A stretch of DNA of 64,000 nucleotides. Origin: Marinobacter salicampi. GTDB taxonomy: Bacteria; Pseudomonadota; Gammaproteobacteria; Pseudomonadales; Oleiphilaceae. Location of the stretch: assembly GCF_011074795.1 (NCBI RefSeq), contig NZ_JAAMPF010000026.1:240788-304787 (forward strand). The letters are read 5' to 3'. Below the pieces are notes generated by a model. That model ran no database searches. It was not told where the DNA came from and saw only the letters and a list, made by a program, of their open reading frames with translations. The translations under genes and the position numbers were made by a program. Of this stretch, positions 34,549 through 43,830 are shown one piece after another (the first letter of the stretch is position 1; each line of letters starts with the position of its first letter).

Positions 34549-34726
34549 CGGTTATGCAGCTGTGGGTCTGATCACATATTGAACAAATTTAATGGGTTTG
34601 TTCTGGTTTGGCGCATCATGCCTGTCAGGAGGGCTGCCGTATTTGGATATACTGAATGAATGTCTCTGCCATTCGCTTCGGTAGTGTCTGCCACCGGCCC
34701 CGTCAGCTTTGAGTTTTGAGGTATTC

Positions 34727-36355
34727 ATGAGTCCATTGCATCCGCTCGGCTTCCTGGCGGCGAGTCTGTTTACTGTCCTGGCTCTGATAGGCGATAGCTC
34801 AGCTGCCCGTGGCGATGCGCTCGCGGAAACCGTAAGCCGCGGCTGGCAGCCACCGGTCGAGCTAGTGGGCACCGGCGGTGATCAGGCCAGGCTGGCGGCT
34901 GAGAGGCTCAGGCACTACATCTGGTTGCAGCGGCTCGTTATGGAACACACAGAATTCCATCCCCAGACCCAGGGATTTATTGACGGTTTGTGGGCCTCAT
35001 TCGAGCGCTTTGATCTGGATGGGCTCTACCGTCTTCTACCTGAGCAGGACGACCAGTGGCGCAAGCTCAACATCTATGGGCGTTCCGAGGCCGGCCAGTA
35101 CCTTGTCGGGCCGGAGCCAATCCGCGGAGCCAATGGCAGTAATGATCGGTTCCGGCTCGGCGACCTTGATGCCCGGGTTCAGGCACGCCGGATTTCAGCG
35201 CAGAACGCAACCCATTATCTGCTTGACGGCAGCCTTGAGCTGGGGCTCGGGCCTATCAGTTGGGAGACCGTTGTCGGGGCCGGGCAGGAAGCCCTGCACC
35301 AGGTGTCAGCGAGCAAGCAACCACCGATGGGGGATTACGTCTGGGCAGGAGAAGCCGGCGCTGCCGCCAGGGCCATGAACCCCGATCTGGGCGATCACGA
35401 ACTCGAGCTGATCAGCCAGCTATGGGTGGCCTACCCTGAGTTGTGGTCGTTATTGGCGCGTCTTGGACAGTTGGAAACTCTGTTCACCAGTTCCGCTTCT
35501 GATGAGCCCTATCGCAAGGTTCGGGCGGCCTTCAGGCTTGATACCGCTCGCCTTGGCCAACGGTACCCGGTTCTTTCCCAGCATCTGTCTATGCTGGACC
35601 GGTTACTGAAAGTGAAGGTCGAGATTCACAACGAGCACGGCCGCCTGCTGATTCTCAAGGGCAATACCGAAACCCTGCAAGTAGAGGTCGAGATGGTGGT
35701 CGGTATCAACGGGGCAGGTCAGGGAGAGATCCTACCGGTCGCAAATGGCAGGCCCAGACTGGATCTCGAGCCTTTTGACCCGAACCGGCCGCGCCAGCTC
35801 ACCGCTCATATTGATACCAGGATGACCATATTGGGTGTGGTTGCCCGGGTCGGCGGTATGCAGACGGATATCCAATATTTGCCAACGGCTTCAGGTGCCG
35901 TGTTTGAGGGGCAGGTAACCGAGGTACCCCAGGTCACGGTGGGCGGTCGGGCGTTGGGGCTGGTGCCCCCGTCAGTGATCAACCTGTTCCTGCCCCGGCG
36001 GATTGATCAGCTGGTTACGGATTTCCTGACGGTCGCCAGCCTTGGCAATGGCGGGGAGGGCATAGTCGGACGACTGGAGATTATCAACGGTGATCCTCTG
36101 CGTTCGGGCCGCCTGAAGGCGGGGGGTGCATTTGAAGGCCTGGACAATTTCCTCGTACGCATTGGCATGGGCATTGTAAACGACCGCATCATACCGGATG
36201 ACCGCGTTTCCACCGAACTGAGGCAGCTTGTATCCGATGCGAACGAAGCCTTCTCCAGGGACCTCGACCTGTTCGAACGTCTGGCTTTGGGTCCCGGGCG
36301 AGCGCTATCCACAGCCAGTTTAAATGTCATCCCCGGTGTCACTTTTATCGATTAG
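34727..36355 (+). CDS. Secreted protein of unknown function
   Basis: A 542-residue protein with an N-terminal signal peptide (LHPLGFLAASLFTVLALIGDSSAARG), so probably periplasmic. The first half is helical (LRHYIWLQRLVMEHTEFHP, FIDGLWASFERFDLDGLYRL). The middle has long beta-strand runs (VKVEIHNEHGRLLILKGNTE, LEVEVEMVV-like) and the end is helical again. No catalytic motif or family is recognised. ATG 34727 follows GAGG; an in-frame TTG at 34709 is rejected. It stands alone between the SMR gene and a convergent SprT gene. Confidence 0.7.
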   Translation: MSPLHPLGFLAASLFTVLALIGDSSAARGDALAETVSRGWQPPVELVGTGGDQARLAAERLRHYIWLQRLVMEHTEFHPQTQGFIDGLWASFERFDLDGLYRLLPEQDDQWRKLNIYGRSEAGQYLVGPEPIRGANGSNDRFRLGDLDARVQARRISAQNATHYLLDGSLELGLGPISWETVVGAGQEALHQVSASKQPPMGDYVWAGEAGAAARAMNPDLGDHELELISQLWVAYPELWSLLARLGQLETLFTSSASDEPYRKVRAAFRLDTARLGQRYPVLSQHLSMLDRLLKVKVEIHNEHGRLLILKGNTETLQVEVEMVVGINGAGQGEILPVANGRPRLDLEPFDPNRPRQLTAHIDTRMTILGVVARVGGMQTDIQYLPTASGAVFEGQVTEVPQVTVGGRALGLVPPSVINLFLPRRIDQLVTDFLTVASLGNGGEGIVGRLEIINGDPLRSGRLKAGGAFEGLDNFLVRIGMGIVNDRIIPDDRVSTELRQLVSDANEAFSRDLDLFERLALGPGRALSTASLNVIPGVTFID

Positions 36356-36414
36356 CCGGTCTCTCCGACGTCAGCGAACGGCTATATACCGCCTTTCAAA
36401 CTGTTCCGAGACGC

Positions 36415-37269
36415 CTAAACGGCCGTCTTTAACGATGGGCTCCGGGGTGCTTCCCGAAGCTCATCGGTTTGTGGCGCATCCAGCAACATCATGACCTTGG
36501 CGCTAAAATTGCGCAGTGAGCGCAGCCTCATATTGCGGCGCGCTCCGTTATCCCGTCTCAATACTGGAAATCCCTCCGCCCGGTGGCCGGCCACACTGAG
36601 CACCCGGATCTCCCGGCTGCCATGAAGTTCTTCTGCGGTCTTCGCCAGTCTGTCCCAGTCCAGCTCTGCTTTCGGATCCAACCTATAGATCATGCCTTTT
36701 GAGCTGGACTGCTCCGGGTTGCTGGCGCCAGCAATCGAGGCGTCTCTGATGGAGATCAGCAATAGGCGTTCCCGAGAGATTTTGCTGAGGTCATACAGGG
36801 AGTCGCCAAAGGTCGACTTGATGGTTATTCTCAGTTCAGCAAAGCGCTGGTTGAGACGCTCCAGGCAGGCCATGAAAAAGGCGCCGTGGCCACGGTTGGT
36901 AAAGGGTTGGCCAGGCAGGGCCTGCTCGTCCAGATATTCACGGCTCCCGGTTTCACGAAAAAGCTGATGGGCCAGCATATGGATCATCTCGTGAACCATG
37001 GTGCTCAGCAGGGCGAAGGGATGGTCCTTCAGTCGCTGTGAGATGTCGATCCCCCAGTCCTCGGAACTGGCCAGGCAATAATGAAAGCAGCCGGACAACT
37101 TGACCGATCGGCTGAAGCGGAGCCTGAAGCCGGAGGAAGGCACCAGGTAGCCGTCGAAATAGCGCTCGTTGCAAAGCTCAAACAAGGCCTGGAGATCCTG
37201 GGTCGGGATGGCCCGGGCGTGCAGGTGTGGCTGATTTTCAGGCAGGGCGCATGAGGCAGGTATGGTCAT
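36415..37269 (-). CDS. SprT-like zinc metalloprotease domain protein
   Basis: A 284-residue protein with a SprT-like domain. ALFELCNERYFDGYL and SSGFRLRFSRSVKLSGCFHY begin the fold, and STMVHEMIHMLAHQLF (about residues 88-103) carries the HExxH zinc and catalytic motif. The C-terminal half (residues 150-284) is longer than in E. coli SprT and has no recognised domain. SprT-like proteins such as Spartan degrade DNA-protein crosslinks in eukaryotes, but the bacterial role is not established. It is monocistronic. Confidence 0.85.
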   Translation of the reverse strand: MTIPASCALPENQPHLHARAIPTQDLQALFELCNERYFDGYLVPSSGFRLRFSRSVKLSGCFHYCLASSEDWGIDISQRLKDHPFALLSTMVHEMIHMLAHQLFRETGSREYLDEQALPGQPFTNRGHGAFFMACLERLNQRFAELRITIKSTFGDSLYDLSKISRERLLLISIRDASIAGASNPEQSSSKGMIYRLDPKAELDWDRLAKTAEELHGSREIRVLSVAGHRAEGFPVLRRDNGARRNMRLRSLRNFSAKVMMLLDAPQTDELREAPRSPSLKTAV

Positions 37270-37603
37270 TCAGGCTCCCTTCAGTACGGCTGGGGCAATA
37301 GGGCAAATGCATGAAAACGAGGATAGGGGCGTAGCCTAAAAACTCAGTGTGAGTGGGGTAACAGGACGTAACATCGTGTGAAGATGCACCCGGGTTGCTG
37401 TCAGATTTACCTGCTCGTTCCAGCATTTTCCGACAGTCGATGGTGCAAGGCTTATGGGCTGGTCCGCACGCCTGTTTATAACGGCAGGGGCGAGCCTGCC
37501 TCGCTAACGAGGTGCATTGGCTTGAAAATTGCTTGTCATTGAAAAACGATCAGCACTTTCCATAACAACCGATCAGCACTTTCCATAACACAAGGAGCGT
37601 CTT
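37270..37603. other. 334-base spacer before the first alcohol dehydrogenase
   Basis: No supported gene. The only distinct structure is a 21-base direct repeat near the right end, described separately. It should contain promoters for sprT (leftward) and the dehydrogenase (rightward), but neither could be read confidently. Confidence 0.4.
37547..37590 (+). repeat. Tandem direct repeat upstream of the alcohol dehydrogenase
   Basis: CGATCAGCACTTTCCATAAC occurs at 37547 and again at 37570 with a 23-base period. The second copy ends one base before the AAGGAG ribosome site. It could be a paired regulator site at about two helical turns, or a short duplication. Confidence 0.7.
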
Positions 37604-38791
37604 ATGAAAGCGGTGGTATTTCACGGTGTGGGAGACATCAGGCTGGACGAGGTGGATGATCCGGTCATTCAGGAACCAACGGACGCGATCGTTCGCATCA
37701 CCACAAGTGCCATTTGCGGCACCGATCTGCATTTTATTCGGGGGACGGTCTCCGGCATGAAACCGGGCACCGTGCTTGGTCATGAAGGCGTCGGCGTGGT
37801 CGAAGAAGTTGGTAACGACGTCCGCAACTTCAAGGCCGGCGACCGCGTGGTGATCCCTTCAACCATTGCCTGTGGCTACTGTTCCTACTGCCGGGCCGGT
37901 TATTACGCCCAGTGCGATACCGTGAACCCGCACGGCAAGCAGGGCGGTACCTCGTTTTATGGCGGTCCGGAGCCCACGGGCCCGTTCGACGGCTTGCAGG
38001 CAGAGAAAGCCCGTATTCCATTTGCTGCGGTGAACCTGTTCAAGCTGCCGGATGATGTCTCCGACGATCAGGCCATCTTGCTGTCTGATATCTTCCCCAC
38101 GGCCTACTTCGGCGCTGAGCTTGCGGACATCAAGAAAGGTCACAGCGTGGCCGTATTCGGCTGTGGGCCAGTAGGCCAGTTGACCATCGTGTCGGCGAAA
38201 CTGATGGGGGCAGGGCGTGTATTTGCCGTCGACCGTCGGCCCGACCGCCTGGAAGAGGCTCGCAAGCAGGGCGCCGAGATCATCAATTTCGAAGAGGATG
38301 ATCCGGTGGAGAAGATCCGGGAGCTTACCGGTGGCATAGGGGTAGACTGCGCCATTGATGCGGTAGGAGTAGATGCGGAATGTCCCCATGGCCAGAACGC
38401 GGACGACTTTCAGGCCGAACGGGCCCAGGTTGCGCCGGAACAGAATCCGGACGGCGAACTCTGGCAGCCCGGCAAAGCCCCATCACAGTCCCTGCGATGG
38501 GCAACCGAGGCGCTGGCCAAGGCCGGAACCCTGTCGATTATCGGCGTTTATCCGCCCAACGACACCACCTTCCCGATAGGCATGGCCATGAACCGAAACC
38601 TCACCATCAGGATGGGTAACTGTAATCACCGGAGCTATATTCCCAAGCTGATCCAGATTGTCCGATCCGGTTCTGTGGACCTCAGCAGCTTTATCAAAAA
38701 GCAGGAGGACATGCCCTCTGTACTCGACGCCTACAAGCAGTTTGACACAAGGCAACCGGGCTGGCTCAAGGCTACAGTCATACCGCGGTAA
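37604..38791 (+). CDS. Zinc-dependent alcohol/formaldehyde dehydrogenase family protein
   Basis: A 395-residue medium-chain dehydrogenase. The catalytic zinc site shows Cys in SAICGTDLHF and His-Glu in VLGHEGVGVVEEVG. The structural zinc loop is CGYCSYCRAGYYAQC, and the cofactor fold is VAVFGCGPVGQLTIV. The insertion near residues 255-290 and the overall length resemble glutathione-independent formaldehyde dehydrogenase-like proteins, so aldehyde detoxification is likely but unproven. AAGGAG lies six bases before the ATG. A terminator follows at 38921. Confidence 0.88.
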   Translation: MKAVVFHGVGDIRLDEVDDPVIQEPTDAIVRITTSAICGTDLHFIRGTVSGMKPGTVLGHEGVGVVEEVGNDVRNFKAGDRVVIPSTIACGYCSYCRAGYYAQCDTVNPHGKQGGTSFYGGPEPTGPFDGLQAEKARIPFAAVNLFKLPDDVSDDQAILLSDIFPTAYFGAELADIKKGHSVAVFGCGPVGQLTIVSAKLMGAGRVFAVDRRPDRLEEARKQGAEIINFEEDDPVEKIRELTGGIGVDCAIDAVGVDAECPHGQNADDFQAERAQVAPEQNPDGELWQPGKAPSQSLRWATEALAKAGTLSIIGVYPPNDTTFPIGMAMNRNLTIRMGNCNHRSYIPKLIQIVRSGSVDLSSFIKKQEDMPSVLDAYKQFDTRQPGWLKATVIPR

Positions 38792-38920
38792 CCGGCTCAG
38801 AAACAGGATGTCGGCTTGAGTCCCTGTACCTTGGCACAATGGGAGCCGGTGGTTCGCGTCGAGGACCGATGGCTCCCGGGCCGCCAACTTTCCGATCGCC
38901 ACTGAGTAGGCGGTTGTCTT

Positions 38921-38954
38921 GCCCCGATCCATTAGCTGGCTCGGGGCTTTTTTT
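38921..38954 (+). terminator. Rho-independent terminator downstream of the alcohol dehydrogenase
   Basis: A GCCCCGA/TCGGGGC stem with a 13-base loop, followed by seven T. Confidence 0.85.
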
Positions 38955-39072
38955 GGTTTCTGGACCGGTAAAAAGAAAGCCTAAAAAGAAAGGCCACTTG
39001 CGTGACCTTTCCGGGTTGCTTGTGAAGGGAACCTTCTCACGGCTGATTTACCGGTTAACTGATTCCCGGCAA

Positions 39073-39519
39073 CTACAGCTTATCAAGGGTCTGGTCGATC
39101 CAGGCCTTATGCTTACGTTCATCGTTCAGAGCGTTGCGCAGCAAGGTGAGCACGTTTTCAGGAAAGGCTTCTTCCACAGCGTCTTCGTATTTGCTGTTGG
39201 TCTGGGCTTCATTGGTCTGCATTGCCTTCAGAATGGCCTTGTCACCGGCCATGTCGGCCATGACCACCTTGCCCTTAGTAAGCACTGCCTTGGCGTCCCC
39301 GCTGTCGGGAGGCGTGCCGCCCTCGGTCCGGATCTGTTCGGAGAGCTCGCGTACGTGACGCTCATGATCCTTCATGAACTCCTGGAGCTTGGATTTGAAG
39401 CCCGTGTCGTCAAGGCGATCCACCGCTGCCTGGTAGGCTTCGATGGCGTCGTAGTCCAGCTCCACCAGATCGTTGAGTTTCTTGATAATACTGTCTGAAT
39501 TCAGCTTTTCCGTAGCCAT
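39073..39519 (-). CDS. DUF2383 (PA2169-family) four-helix bundle protein
   Basis: A 148-residue, ferritin-like helical protein. LNDLVELDYDAIEAYQAAVD, LQEFMKDHERHVRELSEQIR, a third helix around MAGDKAILKAMQTNEAQTNS and NALNDERKHKAWIDQTLD provide carboxylate and histidine pairs (DYD, DHERH, DERKH) that could bind a metal, as in DUF2383. The family is stress-linked in pseudomonads, with unknown chemistry. It lies downstream of the copper-binding four-helix gene on the same strand (55-base gap). Confidence 0.88.
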   Translation of the reverse strand: MATEKLNSDSIIKKLNDLVELDYDAIEAYQAAVDRLDDTGFKSKLQEFMKDHERHVRELSEQIRTEGGTPPDSGDAKAVLTKGKVVMADMAGDKAILKAMQTNEAQTNSKYEDAVEEAFPENVLTLLRNALNDERKHKAWIDQTLDKL

Positions 39520-39574
39520 TTACTGGTCTCCTTTCATCATTTTTTAGGTTAAGGTTTTATTTAAAGGCCGCCTT

Positions 39575-39904
39575 TCAGGCGGCCATATCGCGGCATGCTT
39601 TGGCACAGTCACGGCACGCCTTCGCGCAGGCTTTGCAGTGGTCGTGATCGTGCTTCTCGCATTCCTTGGCACAGGCTTCACAGATGTCGGCGCACAGCCT
39701 GCAGATCTGGGCAGCATGCTCGCTATCCCGCGCCAGTGCTCCGGCGGTGAAACGACACAGGGCTGCACAGTCCATGTCGAGCCGTATACAGCGTGCCATC
39801 ATCGCAACATTTTCTTCGCTCAGGCAGGCCACCGAGCAGTGGTCACAGGCATCGGCACAGCGGTTGCAGGCATCAATGCAGTCCTGGTATTTCAACTGAT
39901 CCAT
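39575..39904 (-). CDS. Cys-rich four-helix bundle copper-binding protein (Csp/DUF326)
   Basis: A 109-residue protein with 19 cysteines spaced mostly as CxxxC along four helices: CIDACNRCADACDHC, ARCIRLDMDCAALC, CRLCADICEACAKEC and CKACAKACRDCAKAC. This is the copper storage protein (Csp) family pattern, in which the thiols inside the bundle hold many Cu(I) ions. There is no signal peptide, as in cytosolic Csp3. It could buffer copper in a cell making NirK, though the local neighbours suggest a stress module. Confidence 0.9.
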   Translation of the reverse strand: MDQLKYQDCIDACNRCADACDHCSVACLSEENVAMMARCIRLDMDCAALCRFTAGALARDSEHAAQICRLCADICEACAKECEKHDHDHCKACAKACRDCAKACRDMAA

Positions 39905-39955
39905 AGCTGATCTCCTTTTCAGTGGTCATAGGGCAAACCCATTCTGGTATGCCAT

Positions 39956-41173
39956 CTAGGCGTAATGGGGAAGCTTCCTGCCTTCCGGATTCTGCCCGGG
40001 ACGCATAACCACCTTGGTGCAGTTATCGGTCTTGTCGCGGAACATGCGATAGGCCTCGGGCGCATCGTCCAGGCTCAGCCGGTGACTGATCACAAAGCTT
40101 GGGTCGATTTCCTCTTTGGCCACCCGGTCCATCAACGGCTTGAGGTAATGCTGGACATGGGTCTGACCGGTTTTGATGGTCAGGGCCTTGTTCATCATGC
40201 TGCCAAGGGGGATCTTGTCCGCTATGCCGCCATACACACCCGGTACCGAAACCGTGCCACCTTTACGGCAGGACATCAGTGCCTGTCGAAAGGCATTGGG
40301 CCGGTCTGTTTCAAAGCGCAGCATCTGCTTGGCACGGTCATACATGTGCTCGATTCCCATGCCGTGCGCCTCCATGCCAACTGCGTCTATACACGAATCC
40401 GGTCCGCGTCCACTGGTCATTGTCTTGAGCTTGTCTACCAATTGAAAGCTGTTGGGCAGGTCATTCAGGTCGACTATCTCGGCCTTTTGCCGACGGGCCA
40501 TGTCAAGGCGCTCTGGCACGTCATCGATGGCGATAACCCGTTCCGCTCCCAGCATATAGGCGCTGGCAATGGCGAACTGGCCTACCGGACCACAGCCCCA
40601 GACAGCGACGGTTTCGCCCGGCTGGATATTGCAGTTCTCTGCCGCCATGTAGCCGGTGGGGAAGATATCGGTCAGGAAAAGCACCTGGTCGTCATGCAGG
40701 TGGTCAGGCACTTTCATAGGACCGACATCGGCGTAGGGTACGCGAACGTACTCGGCCTGGCCGCCGGCATAGCCACCAACAAGATGAGAGTAGCCGAAGA
40801 TGCCGCAGGGTGTGTGGCCCCAGAACTTCTCGGCCATGGCAACGTTCGGGTTGGAATTATCGCAGAGCGAATAGAGGTCCTTGCTGCAGAAAAAACAGCT
40901 GCCACAGGAAATAGTAAAGGGGACCACGACCCGGTCACCTACCTTGAGGTTCTTGACGCCCGGACCAAGATCCACCACCTCGCCCATGAACTCATGGCCC
41001 AGGATGTCCTCTTTTTGCATGGTGGGCACATAACCATCGTACAGGTGCAGGTCTGAGCCACAGATGGCGGTGGACGTTACCTTGATGATGGCGTCCCGGG
41101 GATTGACCAGTTCCGGGTCAGGGACGTTGTTGACCCGGACGTCTTCCTTGCCGTACCAGCAGACAGCCTTCAT
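39956..41173 (-). CDS. Zinc-dependent alcohol dehydrogenase (FDH-like)
   Basis: A 405-residue medium-chain dehydrogenase. The catalytic zinc residues are in [13 protein letters not shown] and [14 protein letters not shown], the structural zinc loop is [15 protein letters not shown], and the cofactor fold is [15 protein letters not shown]. This is the threonine dehydrogenase/formaldehyde dehydrogenase-like subgroup that often accompanies SRPBCC and stress genes. Its ATG overlaps the SRPBCC stop by 4 bases, so the pair is coupled. The substrate is unassigned. Confidence 0.88.
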   Translation of the reverse strand: MKAVCWYGKEDVRVNNVPDPELVNPRDAIIKVTSTAICGSDLHLYDGYVPTMQKEDILGHEFMGEVVDLGPGVKNLKVGDRVVVPFTISCGSCFFCSKDLYSLCDNSNPNVAMAEKFWGHTPCGIFGYSHLVGGYAGGQAEYVRVPYADVGPMKVPDHLHDDQVLFLTDIFPTGYMAAENCNIQPGETVAVWGCGPVGQFAIASAYMLGAERVIAIDDVPERLDMARRQKAEIVDLNDLPNSFQLVDKLKTMTSGRGPDSCIDAVGMEAHGMGIEHMYDRAKQMLRFETDRPNAFRQALMSCRKGGTVSVPGVYGGIADKIPLGSMMNKALTIKTGQTHVQHYLKPLMDRVAKEEIDPSFVISHRLSLDDAPEAYRMFRDKTDNCTKVVMRPGQNPEGRKLPHYA

Positions 41174-41886
41174 AAGAGCCTCCCTGATTTCTGCGTGCGG
41201 TTGGTCGGAACTTCACCGGTCTCCATATACGCCTTGAGGTGGCGGAGGTTCTGGTTAAGTACGGCATTCTCAAGACCGGACAGAAAATGGTTTACGGCAG
41301 CTCCAATCATGCCCCCGGGGGGCTCGAAGTTGAGGTTTACCGTTACGTCGGTACCAAGGCCGCCGAAACCCTGCTTGAACGTCACGTCGCCCCAGGTGTG
41401 AATGTCTGACCCGGTAAGAGAGGCCCAGGCTATCCGCTCGTTGGGGACGTCTTCGGTTACCTCCGAAGTCCACTCAACAGAGCTGCCAAGGGGTCCCTTG
41501 GCGACCCATCGGGTATAGCCGCGGCTGTCCGGCTCAATCCGGTCCAGGAAGTCCATGACTTCAGGAAGCCGTACGAAGCTGCGCCAGAAGTCATAGATGT
41601 CGCTCTTGGGGCGATCAATGTTGACAGTGCTTTCCAGGTGAATGGTGGTTCGCTGCAACCCGATAACCGGGGCGCGGCCTGAGGCAGCGCGCTGCTCCTG
41701 GGCTGATTTCAGGATCAGGCCTATGCCAAGGCCAGTCAACAACCCACCTACGGCGCCGCCACGACGCAAGCCGGAGACGGCGACCAGGCCGCCGCCGGCC
41801 ATGCCTGCGTAGCGCATGAGTTGCTGGGGTGAGGTGCTGTCGTTGGAACCGTGGGAATGGGTGGGGAACCTACCGGAACCGTGCAT
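41170..41886 (-). CDS. SRPBCC (cyclase/dehydrase-like) protein with glycine-rich membrane hairpin
   Basis: A 238-residue protein. Residues 20-65 hold a glycine-rich hydrophobic hairpin ([33 protein letters not shown]), followed by a START-like SRPBCC domain: [48 protein letters not shown] and a long C-terminal helix [20 protein letters not shown]. The domain binds hydrophobic ligands. ATG 41886 is chosen because AGGAGG lies five bases upstream; a frame extension to 41934 is rejected. It heads a two-gene operon with the alcohol dehydrogenase. Confidence 0.85.
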   Translation of the reverse strand: MHGSGRFPTHSHGSNDSTSPQQLMRYAGMAGGGLVAVSGLRRGGAVGGLLTGLGIGLILKSAQEQRAASGRAPVIGLQRTTIHLESTVNIDRPKSDIYDFWRSFVRLPEVMDFLDRIEPDSRGYTRWVAKGPLGSSVEWTSEVTEDVPNERIAWASLTGSDIHTWGDVTFKQGFGGLGTDVTVNLNFEPPGGMIGAAVNHFLSGLENAVLNQNLRHLKAYMETGEVPTNRTQKSGRLL

Positions 41887-42356
41887 AATTCCTCCTTGAA
41901 TGTGCAAGCGTTTGAACAACCCTATGTTGAGCACAACCAGTGGTACGGATGAATTATCACAGGTTAATTTTCGGGTATTTTTCCCCTTGAGCCAGGGCTA
42001 CAGGTAGCTTCCTGACGAGTCTTTAACATTAACGTAATGATGTTTTGTTACTTGGTATGTTTTCTGAATACCGCCCCGTTATCCAGACAACATGCCAAGC
42101 ATATTAAGAGCTTAGGTAGGGGATACCCTATAAATGCTACATGATTGAGAACATGAAGGTTTTCCCCGTTCTAGGCGGCTATAACTTAGTGTATTGACTC
42201 GCCCGCATCTCAAGTTCATGTTTGAGGAAATGCTGGTTTTTTCTAAAGAAAAGGGTTCAGCAAGGGACCCAGCAGGCCGCGCCGGTATTCAGCAGACGCT
42301 GGCGGGGCGATGTCGCTGAGGGGCATGGAGGCAACATATCTGGAGGGAACCTGAGA
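41887..42356. other. 470-base divergent spacer
   Basis: It lies between the SRPBCC gene and the sigma-54 activator. No gene is supported; a 45-codon frame extension of the activator into 42222 lacks a ribosome site. I looked for a -24/-12 sigma-54 promoter (GG-N10-GC) for the leftward SRPBCC operon and saw no convincing match. Confidence 0.4.
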
Positions 42357-43769
42357 ATGCATCCAACTGAGACAACGCCTTTAAAATCCTATTCCGTGCC
42401 GCAGTCAGAAGCTGCGGATCACGTTTTGATGATGGATAGGGGAGACGCTACCGTTGCCGTGGCCAAAGGCCTGCTGGCACGGCAGATTCCAGTCACCATC
42501 TCCAACGAGATTGAGCAGGCCAGCATTCTGGTGCGGGAGACCCGGCCGTCTGTTCTGGTGCTGGGCGTGGACAAGGATTCGGTTGCCGAGCTCAACCTGA
42601 TCAAGGAGGCGGTGATCCGCAATGCCAGGGTCATCGTGATCGGTCCCGCTGACGCTGACTTCGTTGCACAGCGAGCGCTGGCCCAGGGTGCCACCGATTA
42701 TGTCTCACGACCTGTGAGTTTTGACAGTCTCTGGCGCGTACTGGGCAAAGCGCTGAAGCAACCATTGCCTGCGACCACCTCGAAAACGGGCCCTAGCCGC
42801 AATGCGGACCAGGACGCGACCACCAGGTTAAGCAAGCCCGCCAGCACCTCCAGCCTTATGCGCCAGGTGGTGGATACGGTGAGAAAAGTGGGCCCAACAT
42901 CTGCCACGGTTTTGATCACCGGTGAGAGCGGTACCGGCAAGGAAATCGTCGCCCAGGCAATCCATGAGCAGAGCCGGCGTAGTGACAAACCGTTCATTCC
43001 GGTGAACTGCGGCGCTATTGCGCCACAGCTTATCGAAAGTGAGCTGTTCGGCCATGAGAAAGGCAGTTTCACGGGCGCTGTTCGGGACCACCGCGGTCTC
43101 TTCGAACGGGCTGATGGCGGCACCCTGTTTCTCGATGAGATCACCGAGATGCCCATGGATCTGCAGGTCAAACTGCTCCGGGTGCTGGAAACCAGTCGTT
43201 TTGCAAAGGTAGGTAGCGGCCAGGAACAGAACACCGACGTGCGCATTATTGCTGCCGCCAACCGTGATCCGGAGCAGGAGGTCGAGGAAGGTCGGCTGCG
43301 GGCTGACCTTCTGTACCGGTTAAGGGTTTTCCCGATTACCTTGCCACCACTCAGGGACCGGTCCGGGGATGTGCGATTGCTGGCCTGCCACTTTCTTGAA
43401 GAACTCAACGAGATTGAGCAGACCACGAAGGAGTTTACTGACGAGGCCCTGGATGCCCTGGAGGATTATCGCTGGCCCGGCAACCTGCGTGAGTTGAAGA
43501 ATCTGGTACTACGGGCTCACATCATGGCCGGTGAAATCATCGATACGGCCGATCTGCCTGAGGAGATTTTTCAGCACTACGCCCCTGTCTCAAACCAGGG
43601 TGGCCAGTTAAGCGTCCGTGTCGGGACGTCCATGGCAGAGGTGGAAAAAGAGCTGATCTTTGCGACGCTGAGTAAGTGCGACGGCAAAAAGGAAAAGGCC
43701 GCGCGGGTGCTCGGGGTCAGTGTCAAGACGCTCTACAACAGACTCCGGGAATACGAAAAGGAGGGGTGA
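42357..43769 (+). CDS. Sigma-54-dependent transcriptional activator with degenerate receiver
   Basis: A 470-residue NtrC-like protein. Residues 20-135 have a receiver-like fold, but the phospho-acceptor position reads VLGVDKDS and the usual acidic pocket is missing, so control may not be by phosphorylation. The AAA+ domain has Walker A GESGTGKE (near 188), GSFTGA (a variant of the sigma-54-contacting GAFTGA), GTLFLDEITEMP and the DLLYRLRVFPI sensor region. The C-terminal Fis-type HTH is KAARVLGVSVKTLYNRLREY. ATG 42357 follows GGAGGG. Its targets may be the neighbouring stress genes. Confidence 0.88.
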   Translation: MHPTETTPLKSYSVPQSEAADHVLMMDRGDATVAVAKGLLARQIPVTISNEIEQASILVRETRPSVLVLGVDKDSVAELNLIKEAVIRNARVIVIGPADADFVAQRALAQGATDYVSRPVSFDSLWRVLGKALKQPLPATTSKTGPSRNADQDATTRLSKPASTSSLMRQVVDTVRKVGPTSATVLITGESGTGKEIVAQAIHEQSRRSDKPFIPVNCGAIAPQLIESELFGHEKGSFTGAVRDHRGLFERADGGTLFLDEITEMPMDLQVKLLRVLETSRFAKVGSGQEQNTDVRIIAAANRDPEQEVEEGRLRADLLYRLRVFPITLPPLRDRSGDVRLLACHFLEELNEIEQTTKEFTDEALDALEDYRWPGNLRELKNLVLRAHIMAGEIIDTADLPEEIFQHYAPVSNQGGQLSVRVGTSMAEVEKELIFATLSKCDGKKEKAARVLGVSVKTLYNRLREYEKEG

Positions 43770-43830
43770 GCAGACAGACTAGGCTGACGATCTTCCAATG
43801 CAGGCACGGCGCGTAATCTAGGGAGGGATC

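Noticed and set aside
38839..39498. 219-codon plus-strand open frame
   Set aside because: It runs through a terminator and antisense to the DUF2383 gene.
39965..41056. 363-codon plus-strand open frame
   Set aside because: Antisense shadow of the zinc alcohol dehydrogenase, whose motifs are complete.
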